Shown: piece after piece, positions 8,531 to 17,414 of the stretch | Layout of the letters: every line of letters starts with the position of its first letter | Numbering within the stretch: position 1 is the stretch's first letter | Assembly: GCF_009184635.1 (NCBI RefSeq) | Contig: NZ_WELI01000002.1 | Span: forward strand, 682,001 to 746,000 | Source: Rudanella paleaurantiibacter | Lineage (GTDB): Bacteria; Bacteroidota; Bacteroidia; Cytophagales; Spirosomataceae | Reading direction: 5' to 3' | Length of the DNA stretch: 64,000 nucleotides | Notes under the pieces: generated by a model | The model's database searches: none | The model's input: only the letters and a program-made list of their open reading frames with translations | Told to the model about the DNA's origin: nothing | Made by a program: the position numbers and the translations under genes

Positions 8531-9139
8531 TCAGGCCATAAGGTTCCAGTTGAGGCTGTGATGTAGCAGCAGAAACAAAAACAGCGCTACCCACAGGATA
8601 TCCACAAAGTGCCAGTACAACGAAATGAGCTTGAGCTTAAGCTGATTAGGTGGGTTTACGCTGTACACAAACGAGTCGACGTATTGCCGACGACGCATGG
8701 CTTCGAGCAACGCAATCACCAGAAAAATAAGGCCGATCAGAATGTGAAGCAGGTGCAGGCCCGACAAGATATACACGAAGCCCCCGGCCGGATTGCCCTC
8801 CAGCCCGACGCCCGCTACCACCATTTGCCGCCAGCCCCAACCCTGCAACAGTATAAACAGCGTACCCAGCACCAGGGTCATACCCATATTGGTCCGGTAC
8901 AGGGCAAATCGCTCGGTCTGAAACGCCCGATTGGCGTTGTGCAGGGTGAAACTGCTGAGCAGAATCACCACAGTGCTAATCAGGAATACATTGGGTAACC
9001 GAACCTCAGCCCAACCGGGCCCGGTGCTTCGGATGATGTAGGTGGCCAGCAGAATAGTGAAGAGCAACACGCTACCCCCAATGCCGAGCCAAACCATGAA
9101 ACGGAACGGCTCCCGCCGTTTGGTAAAGACATTACTCAT
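8531..9139 (-). CDS. Cytochrome c oxidase subunit III family protein
   Basis: 202 aa with five membrane segments. Features typical of heme-copper oxidase subunit III: an N-terminal soluble stretch, the SSFTLHNANRAFQTER loop after helix 2, the FVYILSGLHLLHILIGL helix with its conserved His-x-x-His spacing, and the C-terminal YWHFVDILWVALFLFLLL helix (WHFVD is a family signature). It is an accessory inner-membrane subunit without redox cofactors. No subunit I or II gene is nearby, so this is a stand-alone or second copy. It starts 6 nt after the ispE stop and is probably cotranscribed with ispE. Confidence 0.85.
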   Translation of the reverse strand: MSNVFTKRREPFRFMVWLGIGGSVLLFTILLATYIIRSTGPGWAEVRLPNVFLISTVVILLSSFTLHNANRAFQTERFALYRTNMGMTLVLGTLFILLQGWGWRQMVVAGVGLEGNPAGGFVYILSGLHLLHILIGLIFLVIALLEAMRRRQYVDSFVYSVNPPNQLKLKLISLYWHFVDILWVALFLFLLLHHSLNWNLMA

Positions 9140-9145
9140 GTAAAC

Positions 9146-9976
9146 TTAGAGTTTCCCCTGCCAGGTTGTATAACGTTCAAATACGGCCAGGCCGTTCGGC
9201 TCGGCCCCAAAAATCCCGTAAACTGTAGAGCCTGAGCCCGTCATAGCGGCATACACAGCCCCTAACTCGTACATCTGGGCTTTGAGCTCACCCAAAACAG
9301 GATACCGGGGGAACAGGCTATCTTCAAAATCGTTGTGGACCGTGTGCCGCCACTCGCTCAGGGGCGCTTCGAGCCGGGTACGCAGGGGCACATCGGGCTG
9401 CTGAGGGCGCACACCCGCGTAGGCTTCGGCCGTTGAAATAGCCAGATTCGGATACACCAGCACAATGTGATACCCCGTCAGGTCAACGGCAAGCGACTCA
9501 AACACATCCCCTTTCTCGACGCAGTACATGGGTCGGTTCTGGATAAAAAACGCGCAGTCGGCACCGAGCGGGCGGGCGTATTCCTCCAGCTGCGCCAGGC
9601 TCAGCCCCAGCCTAAACATACCATTAAGGTGCTTGAGGGTAAGGGCAGCATCGGCCGAACCACCACCGAGCCCGGCCCCAATGGGCACAATTTTGTGCAG
9701 GTGCATTTTCACAGGCGGCAGGTCAAAATCGGCCCGGAGGGCTTCGTAGGCCCGCACACAAAGGTTATTAGAAGCCGAGGGATTACCCGGAATCGGTATA
9801 CCGGTAGCGGTGAATTGAACCGGCGCAGGAGCCTCCCCGGCTGATAAGGGAATGATTTCCAGCACGTCGGACCAAGCCACCGGGTAGAAACAGGATTGGA
9901 GATTATGGTAGCCGTCGGGTCGGCGTTGGGTAATCTGAAGACCGATATTGATTTTGCAGTTGGGAAAACCGAGCAT
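9146..9976 (-). CDS. ispE: 4-diphosphocytidyl-2-C-methyl-D-erythritol kinase
   Basis: 276 aa GHMP kinase of the MEP isoprenoid pathway; phosphorylates CDP-methylerythritol at the 2-position using ATP. The ATP-binding glycine loop PIGAGLGGGSADAA is at about residues 90-103, the N-terminal Lys-Asn type motif is PNCKINIGLQ, and the third GHMP motif is MTGSGSTVYG near residue 250. The frame is open six codons further upstream (to 9994), but MLGFPNCKINIGL matches the usual start, and a TATTTTTG promoter box sits only a few bases in front of it. It reads into the oxidase subunit III gene with a 6-nt gap. Confidence 0.92.
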   Translation of the reverse strand: MLGFPNCKINIGLQITQRRPDGYHNLQSCFYPVAWSDVLEIIPLSAGEAPAPVQFTATGIPIPGNPSASNNLCVRAYEALRADFDLPPVKMHLHKIVPIGAGLGGGSADAALTLKHLNGMFRLGLSLAQLEEYARPLGADCAFFIQNRPMYCVEKGDVFESLAVDLTGYHIVLVYPNLAISTAEAYAGVRPQQPDVPLRTRLEAPLSEWRHTVHNDFEDSLFPRYPVLGELKAQMYELGAVYAAMTGSGSTVYGIFGAEPNGLAVFERYTTWQGKL

Positions 9977-9980
9977 GATG

Positions 9981-9988
9981 CAAAAATA
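9981..9988 (-). promoter_or_regulatory. Candidate -7 box of ispE (TATTTTTG)
   Basis: The minus strand reads TATTTTTG, a match to the Bacteroidota TAnnTTTG -7 element. It ends 4 nt before the ispE ATG, so the mRNA would be leaderless or nearly so. No clear TTG -33 box was found. Confidence 0.4.
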
Positions 9989-9994
9989 AAGCAC

Positions 9995-10402
9995 CGGACG
10001 TTAGCAGCTGACCTTTAGGCACTACTCATTTCAGAGTGCCCGGCCTGAAACATCATCGGGTACTTTATGTAATACGGTTAAACCCGTTTATGGTTTTTCG
10101 TTTTTGGTTTTTCGTTATGTCAACCTTTCGCAATCCACTCATTGCGATGAAGGGCAGACACGTTCAAGTGAATGAACAATATGTGAATGAGCAATGTAAA
10201 ACGTATTTCAGTACTGGACAAAATGTACAATCGAGCGGTGCTCGATTGGGCCGATAGGCCAATTTTAGCCTTACGGCTGGGCGAAGCATCGCTTCACTGT
10301 ACAAATGTCCAGTACTGAGAAAATGCATAATGAATAATCGCGTTACCTGCTGCAATCAGCCATTTAATTATTCATTCTACATTATTCACTATACATTCAT
10401 TT
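9995..10402. other. Intergenic region with structured element and AT-rich repeats
   Basis: No convincing gene. The open frames here lie across repeats. It holds the multi-hairpin element (10208-10318), flanked on both sides by AATG-rich low-complexity tracts (about 10169-10200 and 10322-10400) that are loosely inverted relative to each other. Confidence 0.6.
10208..10318. repeat. 111-bp inverted-repeat element enclosing several hairpins
   Basis: The outer arms are 10208-10220 and 10306-10318 (13 bp exact, TCAGTACTGGACA), extended inward by TGTACA at 10224-10229 and 10298-10303. Inside are an 8-bp hairpin (10229-10236 with 10240-10247), a TTGG-GCC/GGC-CAA hairpin around 10246-10262, an AGCC/GGCT hairpin near 10267-10278 and a GAAGC/GCTTC hairpin near 10283-10295. 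Either a small non-autonomous mobile element or a multibranched RNA. Confidence 0.65.
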
Positions 10403-12961
10403 CTACTTGATTGCCAACACCTTAAACTCGGTCCGGCGATTACGCTGATGTTCATCATCGGTACAGATAACACCGTCCGTACAGTTGTTCAGCAGCATCG
10501 ACTCGCCGTAGCCACGCGCCGTAATGCGTTTGCGGCTAATGCCCTTGGAAACCAAATAATCGGCCACCGAACGCGCCCGGCGTGTGGATAGCTCCCGGTT
10601 GTAGCCCGCATCGCCCTTGCTGTCGGTATGCGAACGAACTTCAATCACGAGCGACGGGTACCGGCGCATAGTCGACACCAGCTTATCGAGTTCGCGGGCC
10701 GCATCCGAACGAATCGTCGACTTGTCCAGATCGTAGTAAATATTGTCGAGCGTGACCACATCGCCCACGCTGAACATACGCACATCGGCCTCAACCTGTT
10801 TCGGTTTCGACTTCTTGGGTAGCTTCTTGATTTTCTTCGTGCTGGTGCCGTAGGTTGGCTTGCGGGTAACAAGGGTATAATCGCAGCCTTCGGTCAGGTC
10901 GAAAACATACACCCCATCGGGGCCCGTCACAACCGACTGTACACTTTTGTCACACTCGTTTCGGAGGGTTACCGTTACACCTTCGATAGGTCGCTGATCG
11001 CGCTCAGTAGCCACTATGCCCCGAATGCGCGAGCGGGTCAGGTTAGCCATGTCAGCAGCCGAGCCCGGTACCGCCGTGTACACCGTGTCGATCATGAGGG
11101 TGGGTTTACTCAGGCCGATTTCCAATCGGCTTGGCTGGTCATCGGTGAGGCCTTGTGTTGAGAAACCCACGGTACTGCTCACATACCCATCGCGCGACGA
11201 TACAAACCGAAACTCGCTATCGCCCTGCAGACAAAGCCGGACGAGCCCGTTTTTGTCAGTGATCAGCTGCTGGTCTTCGCCCCCTTCGGTGCGGCCCACC
11301 ACATCGACCTGCACACTGTCGAGCGGCTGATCGGTGTCGGCATCGTAAAGCCGGATGGTGAGGTCGCGGCAGGCGTAGAGCGAGCTTTGCCGCACAAACC
11401 GCATAATATCGTCGCTACCGTTACGCCGGTTGGTACTGAAATAGCCCGACTGCCGGTTGGCGTCGGTAATGAGACCAAAATCGTCCTGTGGTGAGTTGAT
11501 AGGCGCGTCGAGATGTTCAACAGTTTGGGGAGCCGTGCCAGCCATCGTAGCCATGAAAATATCGAGCCCTCCCAGTCCGCGTTTACCGTCAGATGCGAAG
11601 TAAAGATTACCAGCCTCATCAACAAACGGAAACAGCTCATTTCCTTTTGAATTAACCGTAGTCCCCAGGTTTACGGGTTTCGACCAACGTCCGTTCTGGT
11701 ACTGGGTGACGTAAATATCGCTACCGCCTTGGCCACCGGGCATGTCGGAGGCAAAATAAAGCGTGCGGCCATCACGGGTGAGCGTAGGGTGTCCTACCGA
11801 ATACTCGTCGCTATTAAACGGCATTTCTTCGACGTTGACCCAAGCTCCGTTTTGCTGTTCGGCCGTGTAGAGCTTCAGTTTATTTACACCCTCTGCACTT
11901 TTGCGGGCCTTCCCGTCATTGTAGTTGTTGCGGGTAAAAATAATCCGCGAGCCATCGGCGTAAAATGTAGCCGGCCCCTCATGGTAGCGCGTATTGAGCG
12001 ATTTGCTGAACTGCTGAGCCGCACTGACCGGGCGGGCGTCGTAACCCAGCCCTTCCGACGCCCGAATACCCCCCGAAAAGCTTGGCACCGTTTTCGAATC
12101 GTTGGAGGTTGGCCGGGTGTAGGCATCTTCACCCACCCGATTCCGACGCCGATTACGCGGATTATCGGCCTTAACCTCCGAGCCATCAGGGCCGATGATG
12201 GTCGACGCCAGAATATCATTCCGATTCGGAATATATAGGAGGTCGAGATAGCCCGAACCGCCCCCGCTCCCGGCTGTTTCGATAGCCGAGCCGCCTTTGC
12301 TACCAGCCACGTACACCAGCCCGTTGCGGTAATACATCGGGCTAAATTCTTCGTTTTTGGTGTTTAGTTCGAGACTTTCGAGCCGATATTGCACCGGCTG
12401 ACTACTCCGCGAGCGTTGCCCGGCCTCAGTAGTCACTTCGGCCGCCCGGCGCGCTTTCTGCGCATCAAGCAACTGGTTGTATTCCTCGTAAAACCCTTCT
12501 GCTTCTTTAAACTTACCATTGGCGGCCAGCGTCTGCGCCAACTGCAACACCGGCTGCGGCCGACGTTCGGTAGCGGGTACTCTGGCGAGCCAGTCGCGGT
12601 AGTATTTTTCGGCCTTCGTGTTATCGCCTACCAACCGGTACGCATTGGCGAGGCCAACCGTAGCGGCCGTACGCTGAGGTGCGTTCAAGGGGCCCTCCGT
12701 ATCGGCCAGCAACTGCGTGTAGATGTCGATGGCCCGGCCATACGCCTTCCAGCTAACCATGCGGTCGGCCTGCCGCAACAGTGAATCGGGCGTTACAAGA
12801 GGCACTTTGGGGGGCACTGCTTTGGGGGCAGTAGCCGTCACGGGCGGACGACGCCCGGCGTTCTTTTTTGTGCGCGGACCGTTGGTCGGGGTTTCGGCCC
12901 ACACCATCGCCACCCACAAAAAGGTTGCCAGCACGCTCAGAAATGTCCTATAGCGAGTCAT
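10403..12961 (-). CDS. PorE-like OmpA-family protein (TPR, PD40 propeller, OmpA)
   Basis: 852 aa from the ATG at 12961, which yields a clean signal peptide (MTRYRTFLSVLATFLWVAMVWA); an upstream in-frame ATG at 13006 would bury it. Domain order: TPR-like helices (about 45-170), PD40/WD40-like propeller (about 190-520; repeated motifs such as GRTLYFASDMPGGQGGSDIY and GNLYFASDGKRGLGGLDIF), two carboxypeptidase-regulatory-like beta domains (about 530-600 and 640-710), and a C-terminal OmpA peptidoglycan-binding domain (about 735-852; DLDKSTIRSDAARELDKL, RRARSVADYL, NRRTEFKVL). This order is that of PorE, a periplasmic T9SS component that binds peptidoglycan. It is cotranscribed after a T9SS-type cargo gene. 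PorE orthology versus a paralogue cannot be settled here. Confidence 0.8.
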   Translation of the reverse strand: MTRYRTFLSVLATFLWVAMVWAETPTNGPRTKKNAGRRPPVTATAPKAVPPKVPLVTPDSLLRQADRMVSWKAYGRAIDIYTQLLADTEGPLNAPQRTAATVGLANAYRLVGDNTKAEKYYRDWLARVPATERRPQPVLQLAQTLAANGKFKEAEGFYEEYNQLLDAQKARRAAEVTTEAGQRSRSSQPVQYRLESLELNTKNEEFSPMYYRNGLVYVAGSKGGSAIETAGSGGGSGYLDLLYIPNRNDILASTIIGPDGSEVKADNPRNRRRNRVGEDAYTRPTSNDSKTVPSFSGGIRASEGLGYDARPVSAAQQFSKSLNTRYHEGPATFYADGSRIIFTRNNYNDGKARKSAEGVNKLKLYTAEQQNGAWVNVEEMPFNSDEYSVGHPTLTRDGRTLYFASDMPGGQGGSDIYVTQYQNGRWSKPVNLGTTVNSKGNELFPFVDEAGNLYFASDGKRGLGGLDIFMATMAGTAPQTVEHLDAPINSPQDDFGLITDANRQSGYFSTNRRNGSDDIMRFVRQSSLYACRDLTIRLYDADTDQPLDSVQVDVVGRTEGGEDQQLITDKNGLVRLCLQGDSEFRFVSSRDGYVSSTVGFSTQGLTDDQPSRLEIGLSKPTLMIDTVYTAVPGSAADMANLTRSRIRGIVATERDQRPIEGVTVTLRNECDKSVQSVVTGPDGVYVFDLTEGCDYTLVTRKPTYGTSTKKIKKLPKKSKPKQVEADVRMFSVGDVVTLDNIYYDLDKSTIRSDAARELDKLVSTMRRYPSLVIEVRSHTDSKGDAGYNRELSTRRARSVADYLVSKGISRKRITARGYGESMLLNNCTDGVICTDDEHQRNRRTEFKVLAIK

Positions 12962-13072
12962 TGGTTCGCTTGGGTTAACGTTATTGAGCCAGAGGCTCGA
13001 TTTCAATACGCAAAAGAACTACCTAAAGTATTCTATTTCGATAGGGTTATCTCCTTATTATCAAAAAATGAC

Positions 13073-15211
13073 CTACCGACTCAGCGTGAGGAAGCGGGTG
13101 TACTCCCGGCCATCGCTCAACCGAATGGTGTAGAAGTAAGTCCCCTCGGGCAAACCTTGCCCTTTGGCACCTATTCCTCCCTGATTCGAGGTGCCGGTCC
13201 AGTCGTTGCGGTAGTTATCACTCGCATATACCAGACTCCCCCAACGATTATACACTTTCAGCTGAACCGTTGTATTAGTTGGGACTCGACTAACCACAAA
13301 CTGGTCATTGATACCATCGCCATTCGGCGAAAAACCTTCGGGGATAAACACCGTTCCCTCTGGCGACAATGACTGGAGGGTAATCACCGTCGGCTCGTCG
13401 TTATCGGCCGGGTTACCGTTGCTGTCGGGGTCAGGGTTATCACCGTTGGTTGATAGGTCGCGGCACACCATTCCGTTTTTGTCAACGGCCTGTACCTGTG
13501 CCTGATTACTGAAGGTGAGCGTACGGGCCTCGCCTACGTTGAGCCGCACGCGTAACCGCACACCCAGCACCCCGCCTGTCGGCAAGGTTTGACCACGAGC
13601 CAGTAAGTTGGTGTAAGGCGCAACACCGGTGTATGCCGGATCGACCCTAAATCCGTTAAACTCGTTGACCACAACGGCCTTAATCTTAGCCCCCGACGCC
13701 GTAAACGCTTCGGCCAGATCGTCGGTCACCTGAAGGTTGCTCAGGTCGTGTTGCCCCCCGTTTTTTACCGTCATGTGGTACGTCAGTTCCACTTCGCCAT
13801 TTTCGAGCCAAACCGGTTCAAACACCTTTTTGCTCAGGCCCACCACTTCGCGCAGCGCATTGTCGATGCGCGGCACGGCAACGGTCAGGCTGGCCACCGC
13901 ACCCACACACGGACCGCTCCCATCGGGGTCGGGCGTGGTGAGGGCAAACACAACCGACCCGCGCTGCCGGTCGGCTTCGGAAAACAGATAGCGGCTCGGT
14001 ACCCGTTTGGGGTCGGTCAGCAGACCCGTTCCGGTGGTGCTCCAGGTTAGTTCGTCAACATCGCCCCCGATTCGGGCCTGCAACACAACCGATTGGCGCT
14101 CGGCATTGAGCGAATCGGTCCAGGCCACTACGCGGGGCGGATTGCTGATACAGGGCGCAATACCATCCTGACAGGGGGTTCGTTCGGCCTGAATCAGCAC
14201 GGCTCCACTCAAACAGCCGTCGTTTGTTTTTAAATACAGGAAGTACGACCCCGGCCCGGCTGCCATCGGCGATTTCACATCAGGGCCATTGGGGTCCTGC
14301 GTGTACCGGAATAGCCATTGCCCAGCTGGGTTAGCCAGAGGGTCGGCCGGAATGGCCTGCGTCAGGTCGATGGTTTGAAACGGGCACCGGTTCGTAAAGG
14401 TCTGCTGTTTCATAACCGGTGTAAACTGAGCCGGCAACACCCGAACCGTTACGGCTTCGGAGCTATCGCTACGCGCACTTCCGACCTGACAAACAGCCCG
14501 GTATGTTTGGGTGGTATTCAGATTACTGGCAATGGTAGCTCCCGACATGCCGTTCGACCAGCGTACTACCCCCAGGCAGTTACTGGCCGTAAGCGTGGTA
14601 GTAGTGCCAAAGCAAACAGCCGATTTAGCCGCTGTCACAACCGGCCTGGTAGGCGTAGCCACCAGCAACTGAACCGGTACAGAACCCACACTGGGGCAAC
14701 CATTCACAGTACAGATAGCCCCGCTAAACGTAGTCGTTTCGTCGACCCGGAGGGTCGTGGTAAGCCCGGTAGTACCATTAGGCCAGCTCACGGTGCCGGA
14801 GCAGCCGCTCGCGGTCAGCGTGACCTGATCGCCCGCCGATACAGGTGAGGCCGAGGGCGTTACCACCGGCGGACGGGGTGTATTAACCCGAATCGTGACC
14901 ACATCGGCAAAACAGCTCAGGCAACCCTGCGCCGACCGGCAAAGTGCCGTGTAACGGGTATTCTGTACGGGCTGAACCGTAATCTGCGCGCCCGTTTCAC
15001 CGGTACTCCAGATGGTAGTACCGGTGCAGCCTGTAGCCGAAAGTACGGCCGACTCACCCCGGCAAATATCCATTCGGTCGCTTTTCAGAACGGGGGCTGC
15101 CGGTGTTATACAGGCATCTGCCGTTTGGCCGATGGCACTTGTGGCCAACCGCCCAATCAGGAACGCTGTAAACAACCAGCCTGTCGTGTGTTGACGTAAA
15201 GTTGATACCAT
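13073..15211 (-). CDS. Secreted repeat protein with T9SS type B (gliding-associated) C-terminal domain
   Basis: 712 aa from the ATG at 15211, chosen because it leads directly into a signal peptide (MVSTLRQHTTGWLFTAFLIG); the frame is open 13 codons further. The N-terminal part has three Ig/PKD-like repeats built around a C.G.v.W.nG..G core (GCTGTTIWSTGETG, GCSGTVSWPNGTTG, NCLGVVRWSNGMSG). The region 470-600 resembles a DUF11-like adhesion domain (VGLSKKVFEPVWLENGEVEL). The end is a classical type B sorting domain: VFIPEGFSPNGDGINDQFVV, LKVYNRWGSLVY, GLPEGTYFYTIRL. It should be exported by Sec and then T9SS to the surface. The PorE-like gene lies 111 nt downstream. Confidence 0.85.
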   Translation of the reverse strand: MVSTLRQHTTGWLFTAFLIGRLATSAIGQTADACITPAAPVLKSDRMDICRGESAVLSATGCTGTTIWSTGETGAQITVQPVQNTRYTALCRSAQGCLSCFADVVTIRVNTPRPPVVTPSASPVSAGDQVTLTASGCSGTVSWPNGTTGLTTTLRVDETTTFSGAICTVNGCPSVGSVPVQLLVATPTRPVVTAAKSAVCFGTTTTLTASNCLGVVRWSNGMSGATIASNLNTTQTYRAVCQVGSARSDSSEAVTVRVLPAQFTPVMKQQTFTNRCPFQTIDLTQAIPADPLANPAGQWLFRYTQDPNGPDVKSPMAAGPGSYFLYLKTNDGCLSGAVLIQAERTPCQDGIAPCISNPPRVVAWTDSLNAERQSVVLQARIGGDVDELTWSTTGTGLLTDPKRVPSRYLFSEADRQRGSVVFALTTPDPDGSGPCVGAVASLTVAVPRIDNALREVVGLSKKVFEPVWLENGEVELTYHMTVKNGGQHDLSNLQVTDDLAEAFTASGAKIKAVVVNEFNGFRVDPAYTGVAPYTNLLARGQTLPTGGVLGVRLRVRLNVGEARTLTFSNQAQVQAVDKNGMVCRDLSTNGDNPDPDSNGNPADNDEPTVITLQSLSPEGTVFIPEGFSPNGDGINDQFVVSRVPTNTTVQLKVYNRWGSLVYASDNYRNDWTGTSNQGGIGAKGQGLPEGTYFYTIRLSDGREYTRFLTLSR

Positions 15212-15449
15212 GCAACGCGGATAATTTTTTCGTCTGCTGTTTTTACTCAAAAACAGCGTTATCCACCTGCATTCAGTCGAATATCATGCCAAGGCCTTTA
15301 TGGGCCTATTTGCGCTTATTCTGGCTTATTTTTTTACAGTGTGGCCTATCTGTTTATGCTCCCTGCAAAACCGCCGGGGCTGAACATAAATCATGCCACA
15401 TTTAATTAACATTATTTCATCTATAAGCTCCTTTGTTACTTAATCGCAT

Positions 15450-16604
15450 TTAAATATCATGACTGTCATCTTCGCCCAACTGAGGGGCAGGCCATGCGGG
15501 CCGGGCCGGGGTCCCCGAAAACTTAAGCGGTACTCCAATTGACGGTACAGAGCCCGCTACAGGGTGGTGTTCGGTCAGAATCATGTTCCGGGCCGTCAGG
15601 TGTGGGTCGGCCGACAGATCGGCGAGGTCGTGCACCGGGGTAATGAGCAGGTCATGTTCGGTTCCAAACTGAACCCACTCGGCCTGGGTCCGCTCCAGAA
15701 ACAGGCTTTGAAGCTGGGTTTTATAGGCCGCCAGTTCATCGGGAGTTTGCGGGAGCATAAAACCCATCCAGTCGGGCTTACCGATCAGGTTGCAGAACTT
15801 GAGCCAGAATTTAGGCTCCAAAGCCCCCAACACCACATAGCGGGCCCGGCCGTCGGGTTCGGGCTTTGTCGGGTACACACCGTAATTGGGCAAACCGCCC
15901 GACAGGGGCATCTGACCACGCTGCGGGTTCATGCCACCCGCAAACAGACTATACGCTACCGACAAGAGCGGCATGACGGCATCAGTCATCGAGACATCAA
16001 CGTGCTGCCCCTCGCCGGTACGCTCGCGGGCGTACACGGCCGCCAGCGTACCCATCACACAACCGTACGAGCCCCCGGCAATATCGGCCAGTTGCACACC
16101 CGGCAGGGCGGGCGCGTCGGCAGGGTTGCCGGTGAGCCCCAGTACCCCCGATATTCCGAGGTAGTTAAGGTCGTGTCCGGCCAAATGCGCATAGGGCCCT
16201 GTTTGGCCATACCCCGTAACCGATACGTAGATGATCCGGGGATTGCGGGCGCGGGCCGTTTCGTACCCCAACCCCAGCCTATCGAGGTAGCCAGGCCGAA
16301 ACTGCTCGACCACCACATCGGCCGTTGCCACCAGGTCCATAAACGCAGCCTGACCGTCGGGAGTCTGGTAATCAATCAGTACACTTTTTTTGGAACGGTT
16401 GTACATCAGGTAGTTGACCGATTCGCCCTCGATATGGGGCGGAAACATCCGTACGTAATCAGGGCTGTTGGGGTTCTCCACCCGAATCACCTCGGCTCCC
16501 ATATCGGCCATGAGCATAGTACCCAGCGGGCCAGGCAGCAAGCGGGTGAGATCGAGAATACGGAGGCCCATGAGCGGGCCAGTGGTGGGTTTACGATCGG
16601 TCAT
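15450..16604 (-). CDS. CaiB/BaiF family CoA transferase, 2-methylacyl-CoA racemase-like
   Basis: 384 aa. The N-terminus GLRILDLTRLLPGPLGTMLMADMGAEVIRVE is the typical family III CoA-transferase start. The GHDLNYLGISG segment (about residues 142-152) carries the His/Asp seen in alpha-methylacyl-CoA racemases, and ADIAGGSYGCVMG follows. This favours racemase-like chemistry (epimerising 2-methyl-branched acyl-CoA) over formyl- or oxalyl-CoA transfer, but substrate is not defined. Divergent from the sigma-factor operon. It could serve branched-chain acyl degradation together with the acyl-CoA dehydrogenases of this window. Confidence 0.83.
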   Translation of the reverse strand: MTDRKPTTGPLMGLRILDLTRLLPGPLGTMLMADMGAEVIRVENPNSPDYVRMFPPHIEGESVNYLMYNRSKKSVLIDYQTPDGQAAFMDLVATADVVVEQFRPGYLDRLGLGYETARARNPRIIYVSVTGYGQTGPYAHLAGHDLNYLGISGVLGLTGNPADAPALPGVQLADIAGGSYGCVMGTLAAVYARERTGEGQHVDVSMTDAVMPLLSVAYSLFAGGMNPQRGQMPLSGGLPNYGVYPTKPEPDGRARYVVLGALEPKFWLKFCNLIGKPDWMGFMLPQTPDELAAYKTQLQSLFLERTQAEWVQFGTEHDLLITPVHDLADLSADPHLTARNMILTEHHPVAGSVPSIGVPLKFSGTPARPAWPAPQLGEDDSHDI

Positions 16605-16736
16605 GCGATTGAAAATTGGGTACGGCGTAGCCTATTCACAAAGATGACAAAAGTTTATCGGCTCTGGTCGTGCAGACAAGCCAAATCGGGTGCAGTCCCG
16701 TTGAGTCGATCAACCGGGCAGTGTGGAATTTGGCAG

Positions 16737-16770
16737 TTGTGTGCATCTACTGGTTGAGTGCGTACATTTA
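16737..16770 (+). promoter_or_regulatory. Possible promoter of the sigma-factor operon
   Basis: TTG at 16737-16739, 23 nt spacer, TACATTTA at 16763-16770 (one mismatch to TAnnTTTG), followed 35 nt later by the ATG. Confidence 0.3.
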
Positions 16771-16805
16771 CCCCGCATCCGGTTGTGCTGTAAACCTGTC
16801 TGCTG

Positions 16806-17414
16806 ATGTTTCTGAAGCGGTTCCGCCCTTTTCGTTCGCTGTCTTCGCGTCCACAAACGGATGCTGAATATGTTGCGGCCTACCGCGAATCGGGGGATCT
16901 GGAGCTGCTCGGCGAGTTATATGAGCGACACATGGATCTGGTGTATGCGGTTTGTTTCAAATACCTGCGCGACGAGGAAGAAAGCCGCGACGCCGTGATG
17001 CAGTTGTTTGAGCAACTGATACACGACCTGCGTCGGCATGAGGTAAGCAATTTCAAAAGCTGGCTGCACAGCGTGGCCCGCAACCACTGCCTCATGATTC
17101 TGCGGAGCCGCAAAACCGCCGTGGTAGAACCGGCCGACGGCCTGCCCCCTACCGACGATGACGAGCGGACGGTGCAACGGGAACCCATCCAACCGAGCGA
17201 CGATGACGATGCGTTTTATCTGGAAGAGAACCTGACCCGCATGAATGAATGCCTGCAAACGTTGCCTTTACAACAGCGGCAGTGCATTGAACTGTTTTAT
17301 TTACAAGAGAAATCATACGTCGAAGTGGCCGAGCTGACCGGCTTCGACCTGAAACAGGTGAAGAGCTTCCTGCAAAACGGCCGCCGAAACCTGAAAAACT
17401 GCATGAGCCAGTGA
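16806..17414 (+). CDS. ECF-type RNA polymerase sigma factor
   Basis: 202 aa. Region 2 is visible at about residues 25-95 (LGELYERHMDLVYAVCFKYLRDEEESRDAVMQLFEQL, then NFKSWLHSVARNHCLMILR), and region 4 at about 145-200 (LQTLPLQQRQCIELFYLQEKSYVEVAELTGFDLKQVKSFLQNGRRNLK). The linker is acidic (PTDDDERTVQ). It recruits RNA polymerase to a dedicated set of promoters. The next gene begins with a GTG overlapping the stop by 4 nt (GTGA), so the two are translationally coupled, a common arrangement for ECF sigma and anti-sigma partner. Confidence 0.9.
   Translation: MFLKRFRPFRSLSSRPQTDAEYVAAYRESGDLELLGELYERHMDLVYAVCFKYLRDEEESRDAVMQLFEQLIHDLRRHEVSNFKSWLHSVARNHCLMILRSRKTAVVEPADGLPPTDDDERTVQREPIQPSDDDDAFYLEENLTRMNECLQTLPLQQRQCIELFYLQEKSYVEVAELTGFDLKQVKSFLQNGRRNLKNCMSQ

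Noticed and set aside
10036-10257. Open frame between ispE and the PorE-like gene
   Set aside because: It overlaps the inverted-repeat element and AATG-rich tract and its product has no protein-like features.
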